From a virus: a stretch of DNA of 64,000 bases. The stretch is from positions 1 through 64,000 of the IMG/VR virus record IMGVR_UViG_3300037189_023253, one strand, 5' to 3'. The position numbers and the translations under genes were made by a program. Position 1 is the stretch's first letter, and every line of letters begins with the position of its first letter. Shown here piece after piece: positions 47,545-55,363 of this stretch. The notes below the pieces were generated by a model, which made no database searches, had not been told where the DNA came from, and worked only from the letters and a program-made list of their open reading frames with translations.

Positions 47545-47820
47545 ATGGCTAACCGCCTGATCGATCAATGGATCATCGATTGGCGCTGTAATAAAACACT
47601 ATTTTGTTTTGAATTGATCGGGACCGCAAGCAGCATCTGTGCTTCGGTCCTGGTTAGCTTTTGGCCAAACGTGATCGACCTTTCTTGGGTCTTTATTTTT
47701 TGGATGATCGGCAGCGTGTTCTTAGCCACCAGCGCATGGATGAGAGCAACAGCGTGGCCGATGTTTTTAATGGTAACTTATACGATTTTTAACGCGGTTG
47801 GGTTGTATAATACCTTATGA
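47545..47820 (+). CDS. Small membrane protein (91 aa)
   Basis: Begins two bases after the upstream stop. It has three hydrophobic helices (FELIGTASSICASVLVSFWP, SWVFIFWMIGSVFLATSAWM, MFLMVTYTIFNAVGLYN). Small multi-helix proteins with this arrangement are recurrent in T4-like marine phages. Function unknown. Its stop overlaps the epimerase start as ATGA. Confidence 0.65.
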   Translation: MANRLIDQWIIDWRCNKTLFCFELIGTASSICASVLVSFWPNVIDLSWVFIFWMIGSVFLATSAWMRATAWPMFLMVTYTIFNAVGLYNTL

Positions 47821-48821
47821 CCAAATGGATCTTCATAACCGGAGGGTGTGGCTATATTGGTAGCCACATTGCTGCCCATCTAAAAAGCACCACCGATCAC
47901 AGCGTGATGCTGATCGACAAAAAAGCAGCGGTGTTACCGCATATTACAAAATACTGTGATTTGTTTGCCGACGAAGATCTAACCAGCAATGTGGTATTAC
48001 AGGCCATAAGCAGCTATCGACCGGATACCATCATACACTGTGCGGAGGAGTTAGGCCCGACAAAATCCCTGCTTGATCCAATATCGATCTGGGAAAACAA
48101 CGTTATCAAATCGGTTGAGCTGTTAAAATACGCAGCAGAATTTGGTATCAATAAATTCATATTCTTCAGCACCGCCGATGTATATGCTAATTTAGATTCT
48201 CCTAAAAATGAAAATTGTCAGCTCTTACCGTTGAAATCAAACAGCCGATCAAAGCTCAGCATCGAATATCTACTGCGCGATTGTTACATTGCGCATGGAA
48301 TTAGCAGCATAAGTTTTAGAACTTTTAATGTTTCCGGTTCTCACAATCTGTACGATCTAGGTCACCTACAGAACGCACCGTTTTTGGTACCAAAAATGAT
48401 GGAAAGTGCAGCATTTGGTAAGAAACTTGAGATCTTTGGAAATGATTTCAACACAAAGGATGGCACAGCAATTCGAGATTATCTCCATGTCATGGATCTT
48501 GCCGAAGCCGTTGAGCAATCCATAGATTGGTTAGATTCCAATCCAGGTGCCTATGCAATGAATCTCGGTAGCGGCGCTGGCACTAGCGTGCAGGAAATGG
48601 TCGATCTATCGGAATCACTGCTGGGAAAAAATCTACCATACTTTTATGGTGATTGGCGCACCGGTGATCCTCCGATTAGCATTGCTGATATTTCTGCCAT
48701 CGGTGATTCAATTGGATGGAAACCAAAAAGAACCAATACTGATATAATATTAGATTCATATAAATGGTACAGCAGCAGAACCTATCAGGAAACGATAGCA
48801 GCTGGTCTCCATTACCATTGA
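47817..48821 (+). CDS. UDP-glucose 4-epimerase-like SDR protein with altered active site
   Basis: The 334-aa protein starts with TGGCGYIGSHIAAHL (GxxGxxG NAD loop), continues IIHCAEELGPTKSLLDPISI and has the C-terminal SDR block RDYLHVMDLAEAV and NLGSGAGTSVQEM, all typical of GalE. The catalytic YxxxK region reads KSNSRSKLSIEYLL, so the tyrosine is replaced by Asn (or Ser) while the lysine stays. The serine/threonine block FFSTADVY is intact. This may be a non-epimerising or inactive relative. Confidence 0.82.
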   Translation: MTKWIFITGGCGYIGSHIAAHLKSTTDHSVMLIDKKAAVLPHITKYCDLFADEDLTSNVVLQAISSYRPDTIIHCAEELGPTKSLLDPISIWENNVIKSVELLKYAAEFGINKFIFFSTADVYANLDSPKNENCQLLPLKSNSRSKLSIEYLLRDCYIAHGISSISFRTFNVSGSHNLYDLGHLQNAPFLVPKMMESAAFGKKLEIFGNDFNTKDGTAIRDYLHVMDLAEAVEQSIDWLDSNPGAYAMNLGSGAGTSVQEMVDLSESLLGKNLPYFYGDWRTGDPPISIADISAIGDSIGWKPKRTNTDIILDSYKWYSSRTYQETIAAGLHYH

Positions 48822-48896
48822 TCAGAAGACCCTTAGTGGTCTTATTGATGATATCAAACAAAACAAGTATTTTAAACTCATTATAGGAGTTATCCA

Positions 48897-51143
48897 ATGT
48901 ATGTAGATGCGTTCTTGGAACGAGAAAAAAATCAGATACTTGTTGCCGAACGGGACAAGAACGGGAATCGCCAGTTTCGTGAATACCCGGCAAAATACAT
49001 AGCATATTGGCCCAGCCCACGGGGGAAGATTCCCAATATACATGGACAGCTTTGCGATAAATTCCAGACCAACAAGCTCAAGGAATTCCAGCGCGAAACC
49101 AGCATGCTGGCAAAAAGCCAGTTACATGAGAGCGACATCAATCCAATATTCCGCTGCTTGTATGACAACTACAAGGGAGCACCAAGTCCCGATCTGCATC
49201 TTGCATTTTTCGACATTGAGGTTGACTTTGACCCGGAGCGCGGCTTCTCAAGCCCTGATGATGCATTTGCACCGATCACGGCTATCTCCGTGTATTTGAA
49301 CTGGTTTGATCGCAACTTCACCATGGTGCTCAAGCCGAAAGGATTAAGCGTTGAGGATGCCCAGGAAATCGTTAGCAACTTTGACGACACGGTTTTGTGT
49401 GCCACAGAAAAGGAGATGTTGGAAGTATTCCTCAACTTGATTGAGGATGCTGACATCCTATCGGGCTGGAACTCCGAGGGCTTTGATATCCCTTACATAC
49501 ACAATCGAATCGTTCAACTGCTTGGTAAGGAAGAAACCCGCAAGCTGTGCCTGTGGAACAAACTTCCAAAGCGACGTGAGTACGAAAGCTACGGGCGAGA
49601 TACCATTACATATGATCTCGTCGGTCGGATACACATGGATTATCTACAGCTTTACCGCAAGAACACCTATCACGAGATGCATAGTTATCGGCTTGATTTC
49701 GTGGGAGAATATGAGGTCGGTGATAAGAAAATACACTATGAAGGTAGCTTAGATAAGCTTTATAACAATGATTTTGCAAAGTTTATCGAATACAATCGGC
49801 AGGATGTCATGCTGCTGGTTAAAATTGACCGAAAAAACAAATTCATTGAGCTCAGCAGCAACCTCGCACATGAAAATTGTGTGTTGTTAGGAACTACCAT
49901 GGGTGCCGTAGCATTGATCGATCAGGCCATTGTTAATGAAGCACATGATCTAGGAATGGTGGTACCAAATCGCAAGAGAGACGAGTCTGAACGAGAAACG
50001 TATGGCGGTGGCGACGACGATGATAATGACGACAGTGACGTTGGCATTACCGGTGTGGCCGGCGCATACGTTGCCGATCCCAAGGAAGGCATGCACGACT
50101 GGATCGGTGGTGTTGATATCAACTCACTGTATCCGTCGGCGATTCGTGCCCTAAACATGAGCCCTGAAACAGTGATCGGCCATATACGTCCAGAATACAC
50201 CGATAAGCTGATCTACAAGCGCATGAAGCAGGAAAAGAAAAGCTTTGCTGATGCATGGAGCGGTATGTTTGGCACATTGGAATACAACCAGGTGATGAAC
50301 CAGGATCTCACGCCAATAACCGTGGATTTTGAGGACGGGTCAACATCCACGGTTTCGGCAAGTGAGCTGTATGATTTGGTATTTAAAAGCGGCAAGAGGC
50401 TGATCATATCAGCAAATGGCACGCTGTTTACGCTTGATAAAAAGGGCATCATACCCGGATTGTTGGCTAGATGGTATGCTGAGAGAAAGCAGCTACAGGC
50501 TGAAATGAAGAAATACGCCAAGATGGCAGACGAGGAGACCGATCCAGACAAGCGAGCGGAGTATAAAAAGCTTACGGATTTCTATGACCAACGACAGCTG
50601 ATCAAGAAGATCCTGCTGAACAGCCTCTACGGCGCTATCGGTAATCCCGGTAGTCGATGGTATGATCCTAGAGTTGCACAAAGCGTTACGCTAAGTGGAC
50701 GTTGCATCGTCAAGCACATGCAGGGTAAGATCAACGAGATCATCACCGGTGATTACAACCATGTTGGTATTTCCTGCATCTATGGAGACACTGACTCGGT
50801 TGATTCTGCGTCAATCATCGAAACCTCAGTCGGAAAAAGAACCATCGAAGATCTGTTTCTGAATGGTAGTTTATTCTGGAATGACGGAGACAAAGAGTAT
50901 TCTGTTAATGACCAAATCAAATTAATTGGATATGATCATTCCTCGAAAACCACCGATTGGACCACGTATAATTACGTATATCGTCATAAGGTATCTAAAA
51001 AGAAATATCGAGTTAATACCTCAGATGGCAAAAGCGTGATCGTCACTGCTGACCATTCGATCATGGTAGTCACCGACGATGGTCGGCTTGTTAGCAAGAA
51101 GCCAACGGAACTTTCGGTCGGTGATAAAATAATTTCGTTGTGA
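48897..51143 (+). CDS. Family B DNA polymerase, N-terminal part, with N-intein
   Basis: This is the first half of a T4 gp43-like polymerase. LAFFDIEVDF begins the 3'-5' exonuclease, VDINSLYPSAIRALNMSP is motif A, KKILLNSLYGAIGNPGSRW motif B, and CIYGDTD the start of motif C. At codon 634 (50796) the frame passes into an intein: SVDSASIIETSVGKRTIEDL is block A with Ser at position 1, and VIVTADHSIMVV is block B (T-x-x-H). The protein stops after 115 intein residues. The C-terminal half is encoded at 52222; splicing in trans would rebuild YGDTD-SGYF. Confidence 0.93.
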   Translation: MYVDAFLEREKNQILVAERDKNGNRQFREYPAKYIAYWPSPRGKIPNIHGQLCDKFQTNKLKEFQRETSMLAKSQLHESDINPIFRCLYDNYKGAPSPDLHLAFFDIEVDFDPERGFSSPDDAFAPITAISVYLNWFDRNFTMVLKPKGLSVEDAQEIVSNFDDTVLCATEKEMLEVFLNLIEDADILSGWNSEGFDIPYIHNRIVQLLGKEETRKLCLWNKLPKRREYESYGRDTITYDLVGRIHMDYLQLYRKNTYHEMHSYRLDFVGEYEVGDKKIHYEGSLDKLYNNDFAKFIEYNRQDVMLLVKIDRKNKFIELSSNLAHENCVLLGTTMGAVALIDQAIVNEAHDLGMVVPNRKRDESERETYGGGDDDDNDDSDVGITGVAGAYVADPKEGMHDWIGGVDINSLYPSAIRALNMSPETVIGHIRPEYTDKLIYKRMKQEKKSFADAWSGMFGTLEYNQVMNQDLTPITVDFEDGSTSTVSASELYDLVFKSGKRLIISANGTLFTLDKKGIIPGLLARWYAERKQLQAEMKKYAKMADEETDPDKRAEYKKLTDFYDQRQLIKKILLNSLYGAIGNPGSRWYDPRVAQSVTLSGRCIVKHMQGKINEIITGDYNHVGISCIYGDTDSVDSASIIETSVGKRTIEDLFLNGSLFWNDGDKEYSVNDQIKLIGYDHSSKTTDWTTYNYVYRHKVSKKKYRVNTSDGKSVIVTADHSIMVVTDDGRLVSKKPTELSVGDKIISL
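50796..51140 (+). other. N-half of a split intein
   Basis: 115 codons from Ser (expected first intein residue) to the stop at 51141-51143. Block A and block B are present, no endonuclease domain is inserted. Confidence 0.85.
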
Positions 51144-51154
51144 GTCACAATACA

Positions 51155-51189
51155 GCTTCTATTGTGAATAAATAACTCATAATAGGAGC
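51155..51189 (+). promoter_or_regulatory. Hairpin that can hide the endonuclease ribosome-binding site, with late promoter inside
   Basis: GCTTCTATT (51155-51163) can pair with AATAGGAGC (51181-51189), which contains the Shine-Dalgarno site of the gene at 51197. The late box AATAAATA (51167-51174) lies in the loop with predicted start 51180, so late transcripts would lack the 5' arm. Confidence 0.6.
51167..51174 (+). promoter_or_regulatory. T4-type late promoter (AATAAATA) of the free-standing endonuclease
   Basis: Predicted start 51180, leader of 17 bases carrying AATAGGAGC. Confidence 0.65.
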
Positions 51190-51196
51190 GCACAAC

Positions 51197-52240
51197 ATGC
51201 CAAAGAAAATTGATAACATCAACGATGTAATAAACTCGGCTAGGTTTAGAGCGGCTACAAATCAACGATCATATTCTCAATGTGAGGTAGAAAAAATACA
51301 TCTGTTGTATGATCATATGATATCAAACGGAGTGTCGTTGATTAACGGCTACTATAATACATTTTGTCATCTCGTATCATACGACTTAACTGACCTTGTT
51401 AAGAGATTTGAGTTTCTACGACAAAACAGTACCAGACGGACAAAAGAAACATATCTAGCTAGATATGGCAACGAAATTGGCCTACAGAAATGGGAATCTT
51501 ATCGAGAAAAACAAAGAGTCAAAAATCTTTATGAAACCAAGAAAGAAAAATACGGTTGGTCTGTTGAGGAATTTAACGAATTCAACCGGTCTCGTGCCGT
51601 AACTGAGGAAAAATGTATAGCTCGTCATGGAGAGCAGGTTGGCTTGCAAATATGGGAAAATTATGTTGAGAAACAACGATACACTAATAGTTTAGATTAT
51701 TTTGAAAAGAAATATGGACTAGATGGATACCAAAAATGGATCGACTACAATCGAGAAAAAGGTAAATCTTCTAACATAGATTGGATAATGTCAAAATATT
51801 CAGTAGATAAACCAACAGCTTTAGAGATTTTATCCAAAAGAAACAATAGAGGATATACTTCTAAAGCCGAACTCGCATTTATTGAATATGTAGAAAGTAG
51901 TCTCGGTGCATCACTTCAATATACAGTAAAGACCAATCAGTTTTGTATATGGAGCGATGTATTACAATCTCCATGTTTTTATGATATAACAGATAGCCAA
52001 CGTATGAAAATTATCGAATTCAATGGCGATTATTGGCATTGTAACCCATTGATGTATGAATCTTCATTTTATCATCCTCATCTCAAAATGACAGCTAACA
52101 ATATTTGGGCATATGATTATGCTAAGATAAAAGCTGCGACTACCAGGGGGTTTTCGTTAAAAATAATCTGGGAAACTGACTTTATAAAAGATGCAAACAC
52201 TGTAATAAAAGAGGTTGTAAAATGGTGGAACATTACCTAA
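51197..52240 (+). CDS. Free-standing homing endonuclease, EDxHD/Vsr-like type
   Basis: The 347-aa protein lies between the two polymerase gene halves. The N-terminal part has repeated ARYGNEIGLQKWESYREKQR, ARHGEQVGLQIWENYVEKQR and KYGLDGYQKWIDYN modules, likely DNA-contacting. The C-terminal part, KIIEFNGDYWHCNP and WAYDYAKIKAATTRGFSLKI, matches the PD-(D/E)xK (Vsr-like) nuclease fold of the EDxHD family known from fractured genes with split inteins in marine phage data. It is A/T-rich and ends inside the coding region of the polymerase C-terminal gene (19-base overlap). Confidence 0.8.
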   Translation: MPKKIDNINDVINSARFRAATNQRSYSQCEVEKIHLLYDHMISNGVSLINGYYNTFCHLVSYDLTDLVKRFEFLRQNSTRRTKETYLARYGNEIGLQKWESYREKQRVKNLYETKKEKYGWSVEEFNEFNRSRAVTEEKCIARHGEQVGLQIWENYVEKQRYTNSLDYFEKKYGLDGYQKWIDYNREKGKSSNIDWIMSKYSVDKPTALEILSKRNNRGYTSKAELAFIEYVESSLGASLQYTVKTNQFCIWSDVLQSPCFYDITDSQRMKIIEFNGDYWHCNPLMYESSFYHPHLKMTANNIWAYDYAKIKAATTRGFSLKIIWETDFIKDANTVIKEVVKWWNIT

Positions 52241-52353
52241 CAGAGATATCATCTGTTGAGGATCTTGGAGAATTTGAAGACGAATATGTATATGATGTAG
52301 GAATGGATACGAATCATCCATATTTTTTTGCTAACGGATTACTAGTCCATAAT
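52222..52353 (+). other. C-half of a split intein
   Basis: 44 codons ending His-Asn, directly followed by TCT (Ser +1). No block A or B is present, confirming that splicing must act in trans with the product of 48897. Confidence 0.85.
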
Positions 52354-53235
52354 TCTGGGTATTTCAGCGCATATCCAGTGATGAAGGATCAGCCAGAGTT
52401 CAAGGACTTTGAGTGGACCAAGGAAAATGTCAGCAAGCTGTATGATAACATCGGCGACATGACCAACGACAGCTTTCCTGAGTTTATGAACCAAGCATTC
52501 AATTGTCCAGAAGAAAACGGTGCCATCATCCGTGCTGCTCGAGAATTGTGTGCATACAAGGGATTATTCATCACCAAGAAGCGTTATGCGGTGCTGATTT
52601 ATGACAAGGAAGGCAAGCGCAAGGATCTCAACGGCAAGCCTGGCGAGATCAAGGCCATGGGATTGGATCTCAAGCGCAGTGATACTCCTAAGATCGTGCA
52701 AGACTTTCTCAGTGATATATTAACGGCAGTATTGACCGGATCGACAGAAGGTGACATTCATGAGAAGATACTGGCATTCCGTAAGGAATTCCGTAGCTGG
52801 CCTGGATGGTTGAAAGGTTCACCGAAACGTGCTAACAAGATAACCCATTATCAAAACGTGATGGACTTACAGGGAAAGGTTGATTGGAAGGGCGGAGACC
52901 CAGGCAAGAAATCCATGATACCCGGGCATGTTCTTGCATCCATTAATTGGAACAGGCTCAAAAAAATCCATAATGATCATTACTCCATGCCAATCCAAGA
53001 TGGATTTAAGGTTATCGTTTGCAAGCTTCGGCCAAATCCCAGCGGGTTAACTTCGGTGGCATATCCGGTCGATGAGCTTACCTTGCCAGAATGGTTCAAG
53101 CAGTTACCATTTGATGATGAGGCCATGGAAGCCGCATTGATAGACAAGAAGGTAAAAAACCTCCTCGGCGTGCTGCGCTGGGATTTAGATTCAAACAAAG
53201 AAGCCAACAGTTTTGGTGATCTATTCAGTTTTTAA
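52222..53235 (+). CDS. C-intein and C-terminal part of family B DNA polymerase
   Basis: The first 44 residues are a C-intein: EYVYDVGMDTNHPYFFANGL is block F and LVHN the terminal His-Asn. Ser45 is the first residue of the C-extein, which starts SGYFSAYPVMKDQPEFKDFE and continues with the polymerase thumb (KRYAVLIYDKEGKRKDLNG, then the clamp-binding-like end NSFGDLFSF). Trans-splicing with the 48897 product gives a polymerase of about 926 aa, close to T4 gp43. The ribosome-binding site GAGGTTGTAAA lies in the endonuclease gene. Confidence 0.92.
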   Translation: MVEHYLTEISSVEDLGEFEDEYVYDVGMDTNHPYFFANGLLVHNSGYFSAYPVMKDQPEFKDFEWTKENVSKLYDNIGDMTNDSFPEFMNQAFNCPEENGAIIRAARELCAYKGLFITKKRYAVLIYDKEGKRKDLNGKPGEIKAMGLDLKRSDTPKIVQDFLSDILTAVLTGSTEGDIHEKILAFRKEFRSWPGWLKGSPKRANKITHYQNVMDLQGKVDWKGGDPGKKSMIPGHVLASINWNRLKKIHNDHYSMPIQDGFKVIVCKLRPNPSGLTSVAYPVDELTLPEWFKQLPFDDEAMEAALIDKKVKNLLGVLRWDLDSNKEANSFGDLFSF

Positions 53236-53245
53236 TGGAGTCAAC

Positions 53246-53428
53246 ATGACCGACCTTGTAATGTTTTATCGTGTAGATCAGGGCTTTAGCGGCACGCTAC
53301 TTAATACCAAGATGACGGATCATCCAGATCTGTCATACGTACTTGTCCGTGATGCTGATATCGGAAAACTCATAGTCTACAGGGTATTAAAGAATAACCT
53401 GATATACCTAAGAAAGGAACCCAAATGA
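53246..53428 (+). CDS. Small hypothetical protein (60 aa)
   Basis: ATG at 53246 follows AATGGAGTCAAC. The product begins MTDLVMFYRVDQGFSGTLLN and is a small beta-type protein without a known motif. It overlaps the next gene by 4 bases and lies between polymerase and clamp genes. Confidence 0.65.
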   Translation: MTDLVMFYRVDQGFSGTLLNTKMTDHPDLSYVLVRDADIGKLIVYRVLKNNLIYLRKEPK

Positions 53429-53637
53429 CCGCAAAAAATGTATCCAGGCCTCCGAAATATACTCCAGAGGAGCTCAAGATCCTGGTTGACGCGCTCAACG
53501 GAGCACCGTCATATTTGTCTAAACGCTTCATACTCAAGTATCTCTGCGGATGGAGCGACGAGCTCGTAGAAGAGAACATGAAACTGAAGATGCAAGAAGA
53601 ACAACAGAAGAAGATCGGAGATATACAATGGCGTTAA
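53425..53637 (+). CDS. Small hypothetical protein (70 aa)
   Basis: The product begins MTAKNVSRPPKYTPEELKIL and has KYLCGWSDELVEENMKLKMQ, which resembles the helical C-termini of T4-type portal proteins (an Ile/Leu-Gly-x-S/T-D-E pattern), a weak likeness. It overlaps both neighbours. Role unknown. Confidence 0.6.
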   Translation: MTAKNVSRPPKYTPEELKILVDALNGAPSYLSKRFILKYLCGWSDELVEENMKLKMQEEQQKKIGDIQWR

Positions 53638-54371
53638 AAGATTACTTTAAGGATCTCACCACTTACGTTGCAACGGCTGGATTTTTTGAAAAGATCAAGG
53701 TTACCGCAACCGCAAAGGAGATTTCCGTTGAGGCGATGGAAAAGGAAAAGGAAGTTATCCTCAAGGGCAAATTCAGTAAGCCATTGGTGGATCTCGAGGG
53801 CGAGTTTGGCCTGAGCAATCTCAGCCTGTTGCAAACCATTTGCAATGACCCGGAATTTACCGCCAAGGAAAGCGTGATGACCGTGGTATATGAAACCAAG
53901 AATGCCGAACGCATACCAACCGAGCTGGCCTATGAGAATCGAAGCAAAAGCTACATCAACTATCGTTTCATGAGCAAGACCTTGGTTCCTGAGCAGCCTA
54001 AGTTCTTGGAACCCAAGTGGGACGTGGTCGTTACACCGACCAAGGCTAATGTTCAGCAGTTTGCATGGGCTGCTAATGGTCTCGCTGCGTATGAACAGTA
54101 TTTCATTCCGAAGATCGTTGATGGCGATCTCAAGTTCTTCATTGGCGAGGACAATGCAGCCACCCAGCGAGGAGGTGTTGTGTTTGCTAGCGAACGTGCT
54201 GAAACGTTTGAAAGCCAGCACAAGTGGAAGATCCAGCAGGTCCTGGGAGTTCTCAAGGCAGCCGATACTTGTGATTGTGAAATGGCGTTTTCAACCAAAG
54301 GAGCCATCCAGATCACGCTGAACACCGGTGTTGGTACCTATCGATACATCTTCCCGGCCAAGGTTCGCTGA
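53628..54371 (+). CDS. Sliding clamp (gp45-like)
   Basis: ATG at 53628 follows CGGAGATATACA. The 247-aa protein has the two-domain clamp layout: KGKFSKPLVDLEGEFGLSNL with LLQTICNDPEF corresponds to the T4 gp45 loop that reads DLNGFLxILSLVNDDAE, and the end PAKVR follows a last strand GTYRYIFP. Its place after the DNA polymerase halves supports the call. In T4, gp45 also activates late transcription, which would fit the late promoters here. Confidence 0.72.
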   Translation: MALKDYFKDLTTYVATAGFFEKIKVTATAKEISVEAMEKEKEVILKGKFSKPLVDLEGEFGLSNLSLLQTICNDPEFTAKESVMTVVYETKNAERIPTELAYENRSKSYINYRFMSKTLVPEQPKFLEPKWDVVVTPTKANVQQFAWAANGLAAYEQYFIPKIVDGDLKFFIGEDNAATQRGGVVFASERAETFESQHKWKIQQVLGVLKAADTCDCEMAFSTKGAIQITLNTGVGTYRYIFPAKVR

Positions 54372-54401
54372 TTAACCACAGGTTTATTCCCATCGCCCAA
54401 G

Positions 54402-54409
54402 CCTAAATA
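54402..54409 (+). promoter_or_regulatory. T4-type late promoter (CCTAAATA) of a possible small RNA
   Basis: Predicted start 54415, then about 70 bases to the terminator at 54460-54485. Confidence 0.5.
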
Positions 54410-54414
54410 ACACG

Positions 54415-54486
54415 CATGGGCGAGAGTATATTAGACGTTATATTTGGTAGTCTAAAAAACGCCTGCTATATCGGCAGGCGTTTTTA
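54415..54486 (+). ncRNA. Candidate small RNA with two stem-loops
   Basis: Between a late box and a Rho-independent terminator lie 70 bases with a hairpin TTAGAC/GTCTAA (54431-54436 with 54450-54455) and the terminator stem itself. An ATG at 54416 also opens a 49-codon frame (MGESILDVIFGSLKNACYIG...) that runs through the terminator stem; I favour RNA over protein because the terminator would cut such a message. Confidence 0.4.
54460..54485 (+). terminator. Rho-independent terminator
   Basis: CGCCTGC (54460-54466) pairs with GCAGGCG (54474-54480), with A run before and T run after, so it could act in both directions. Confidence 0.85.
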
Positions 54487-54586
54487 CCATCCAAACTGCA
54501 ATAAGCATTCAATGGTGCAAATATACCGATCTCTCTGCGTCAATGATAGGTATGATTGTTGTTGACATAATCAAGACCGCTGTTGG

Positions 54587-55363
54587 ATGGGAAAAATGCA
54601 ATATAGATCAATCTGGATATCAGACATACATCTTGGTACGAAAGGTTGCAAAGCCGACCAGCTTTGCAACTTCCTCAAGAACAACAATTCGGATACATTA
54701 TATCTTGTTGGGGATATCGTCGACGGGTGGAAGCTCTCAAGGGGGTGGCATTGGCCGCAAGAACACAGCAATGTTGTTCGCCGGCTTCTAACCAAAGCCA
54801 AGAGAGGCACAAAGATCCACTACATCATCGGAAACCATGACGAGTTCCTTCGTCCGTGGTTGAAGCATGGTCTTAAGACCGGAAATATCACCATATCAAA
54901 TCAAATCACACATGTTGATTTACATGGTAGAAAATGGCTTGTCACACACGGTGATCTATTCGATCAGGTAACACGGCATTGGAAATGGGTGAGCATTCTA
55001 GGTGATCGTGCATATACTGCCCTGTTGATGTGCAACGGTCTAATACATCGTATGAGAAAACTAGTTGGTCTTGGTTATTGGAGCCTCAGCAAATATGTCA
55101 AAGGTAGAACCAAGCAAGCACTTAATTTCATTTACAAATTTGAAGAACATTTGGCTGCACATGCCAAGAGCAATGGATTCCACGGTGTCATATGCGGACA
55201 CATACATACTCCTGCCATAAAAGCAATAAATGGCGTGATTTATGCCAACGACGGCGATTGGGTAGAAACATGCTCGGTTCTTGTCGAAACGCATGATGGC
55301 GAATTTCAGCTATTATTGTTGGAAGAGGACGGATCAATGAAGATCTATGAAACATACAAATGA
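54587..55363 (+). CDS. plcP: PlcP-like metallophosphoesterase (phospholipase C type)
   Basis: The 258-aa protein shows all metallophosphoesterase motifs: SIWISDIHLGTKGCKADQL, LYLVGDIVDGW, YIIGNHDEFLRPWL, WLVTHGDLFDQVTRH and GVICGHIHTPA, then ANDGDWVETCSVLVE. The segment GLGYWSLSKYVK is the mark of the PlcP subgroup rather than LpxH. PlcP of rhizobia and marine bacteria cleaves phosphatidyl lipids to diacylglycerol in phosphate starvation. Its downstream neighbour is a glycosyltransferase (overlap 4 bases), the usual partner. An in-frame ATG at 54596 is an alternative start. Confidence 0.85.
   Translation: MGKMQYRSIWISDIHLGTKGCKADQLCNFLKNNNSDTLYLVGDIVDGWKLSRGWHWPQEHSNVVRRLLTKAKRGTKIHYIIGNHDEFLRPWLKHGLKTGNITISNQITHVDLHGRKWLVTHGDLFDQVTRHWKWVSILGDRAYTALLMCNGLIHRMRKLVGLGYWSLSKYVKGRTKQALNFIYKFEEHLAAHAKSNGFHGVICGHIHTPAIKAINGVIYANDGDWVETCSVLVETHDGEFQLLLLEEDGSMKIYETYK

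Noticed and set aside
50976-51140. Endonuclease domain inside the intein
   Set aside because: The intein halves are too short and go directly from block B region to a stop; the nuclease is a separate gene at 51197.
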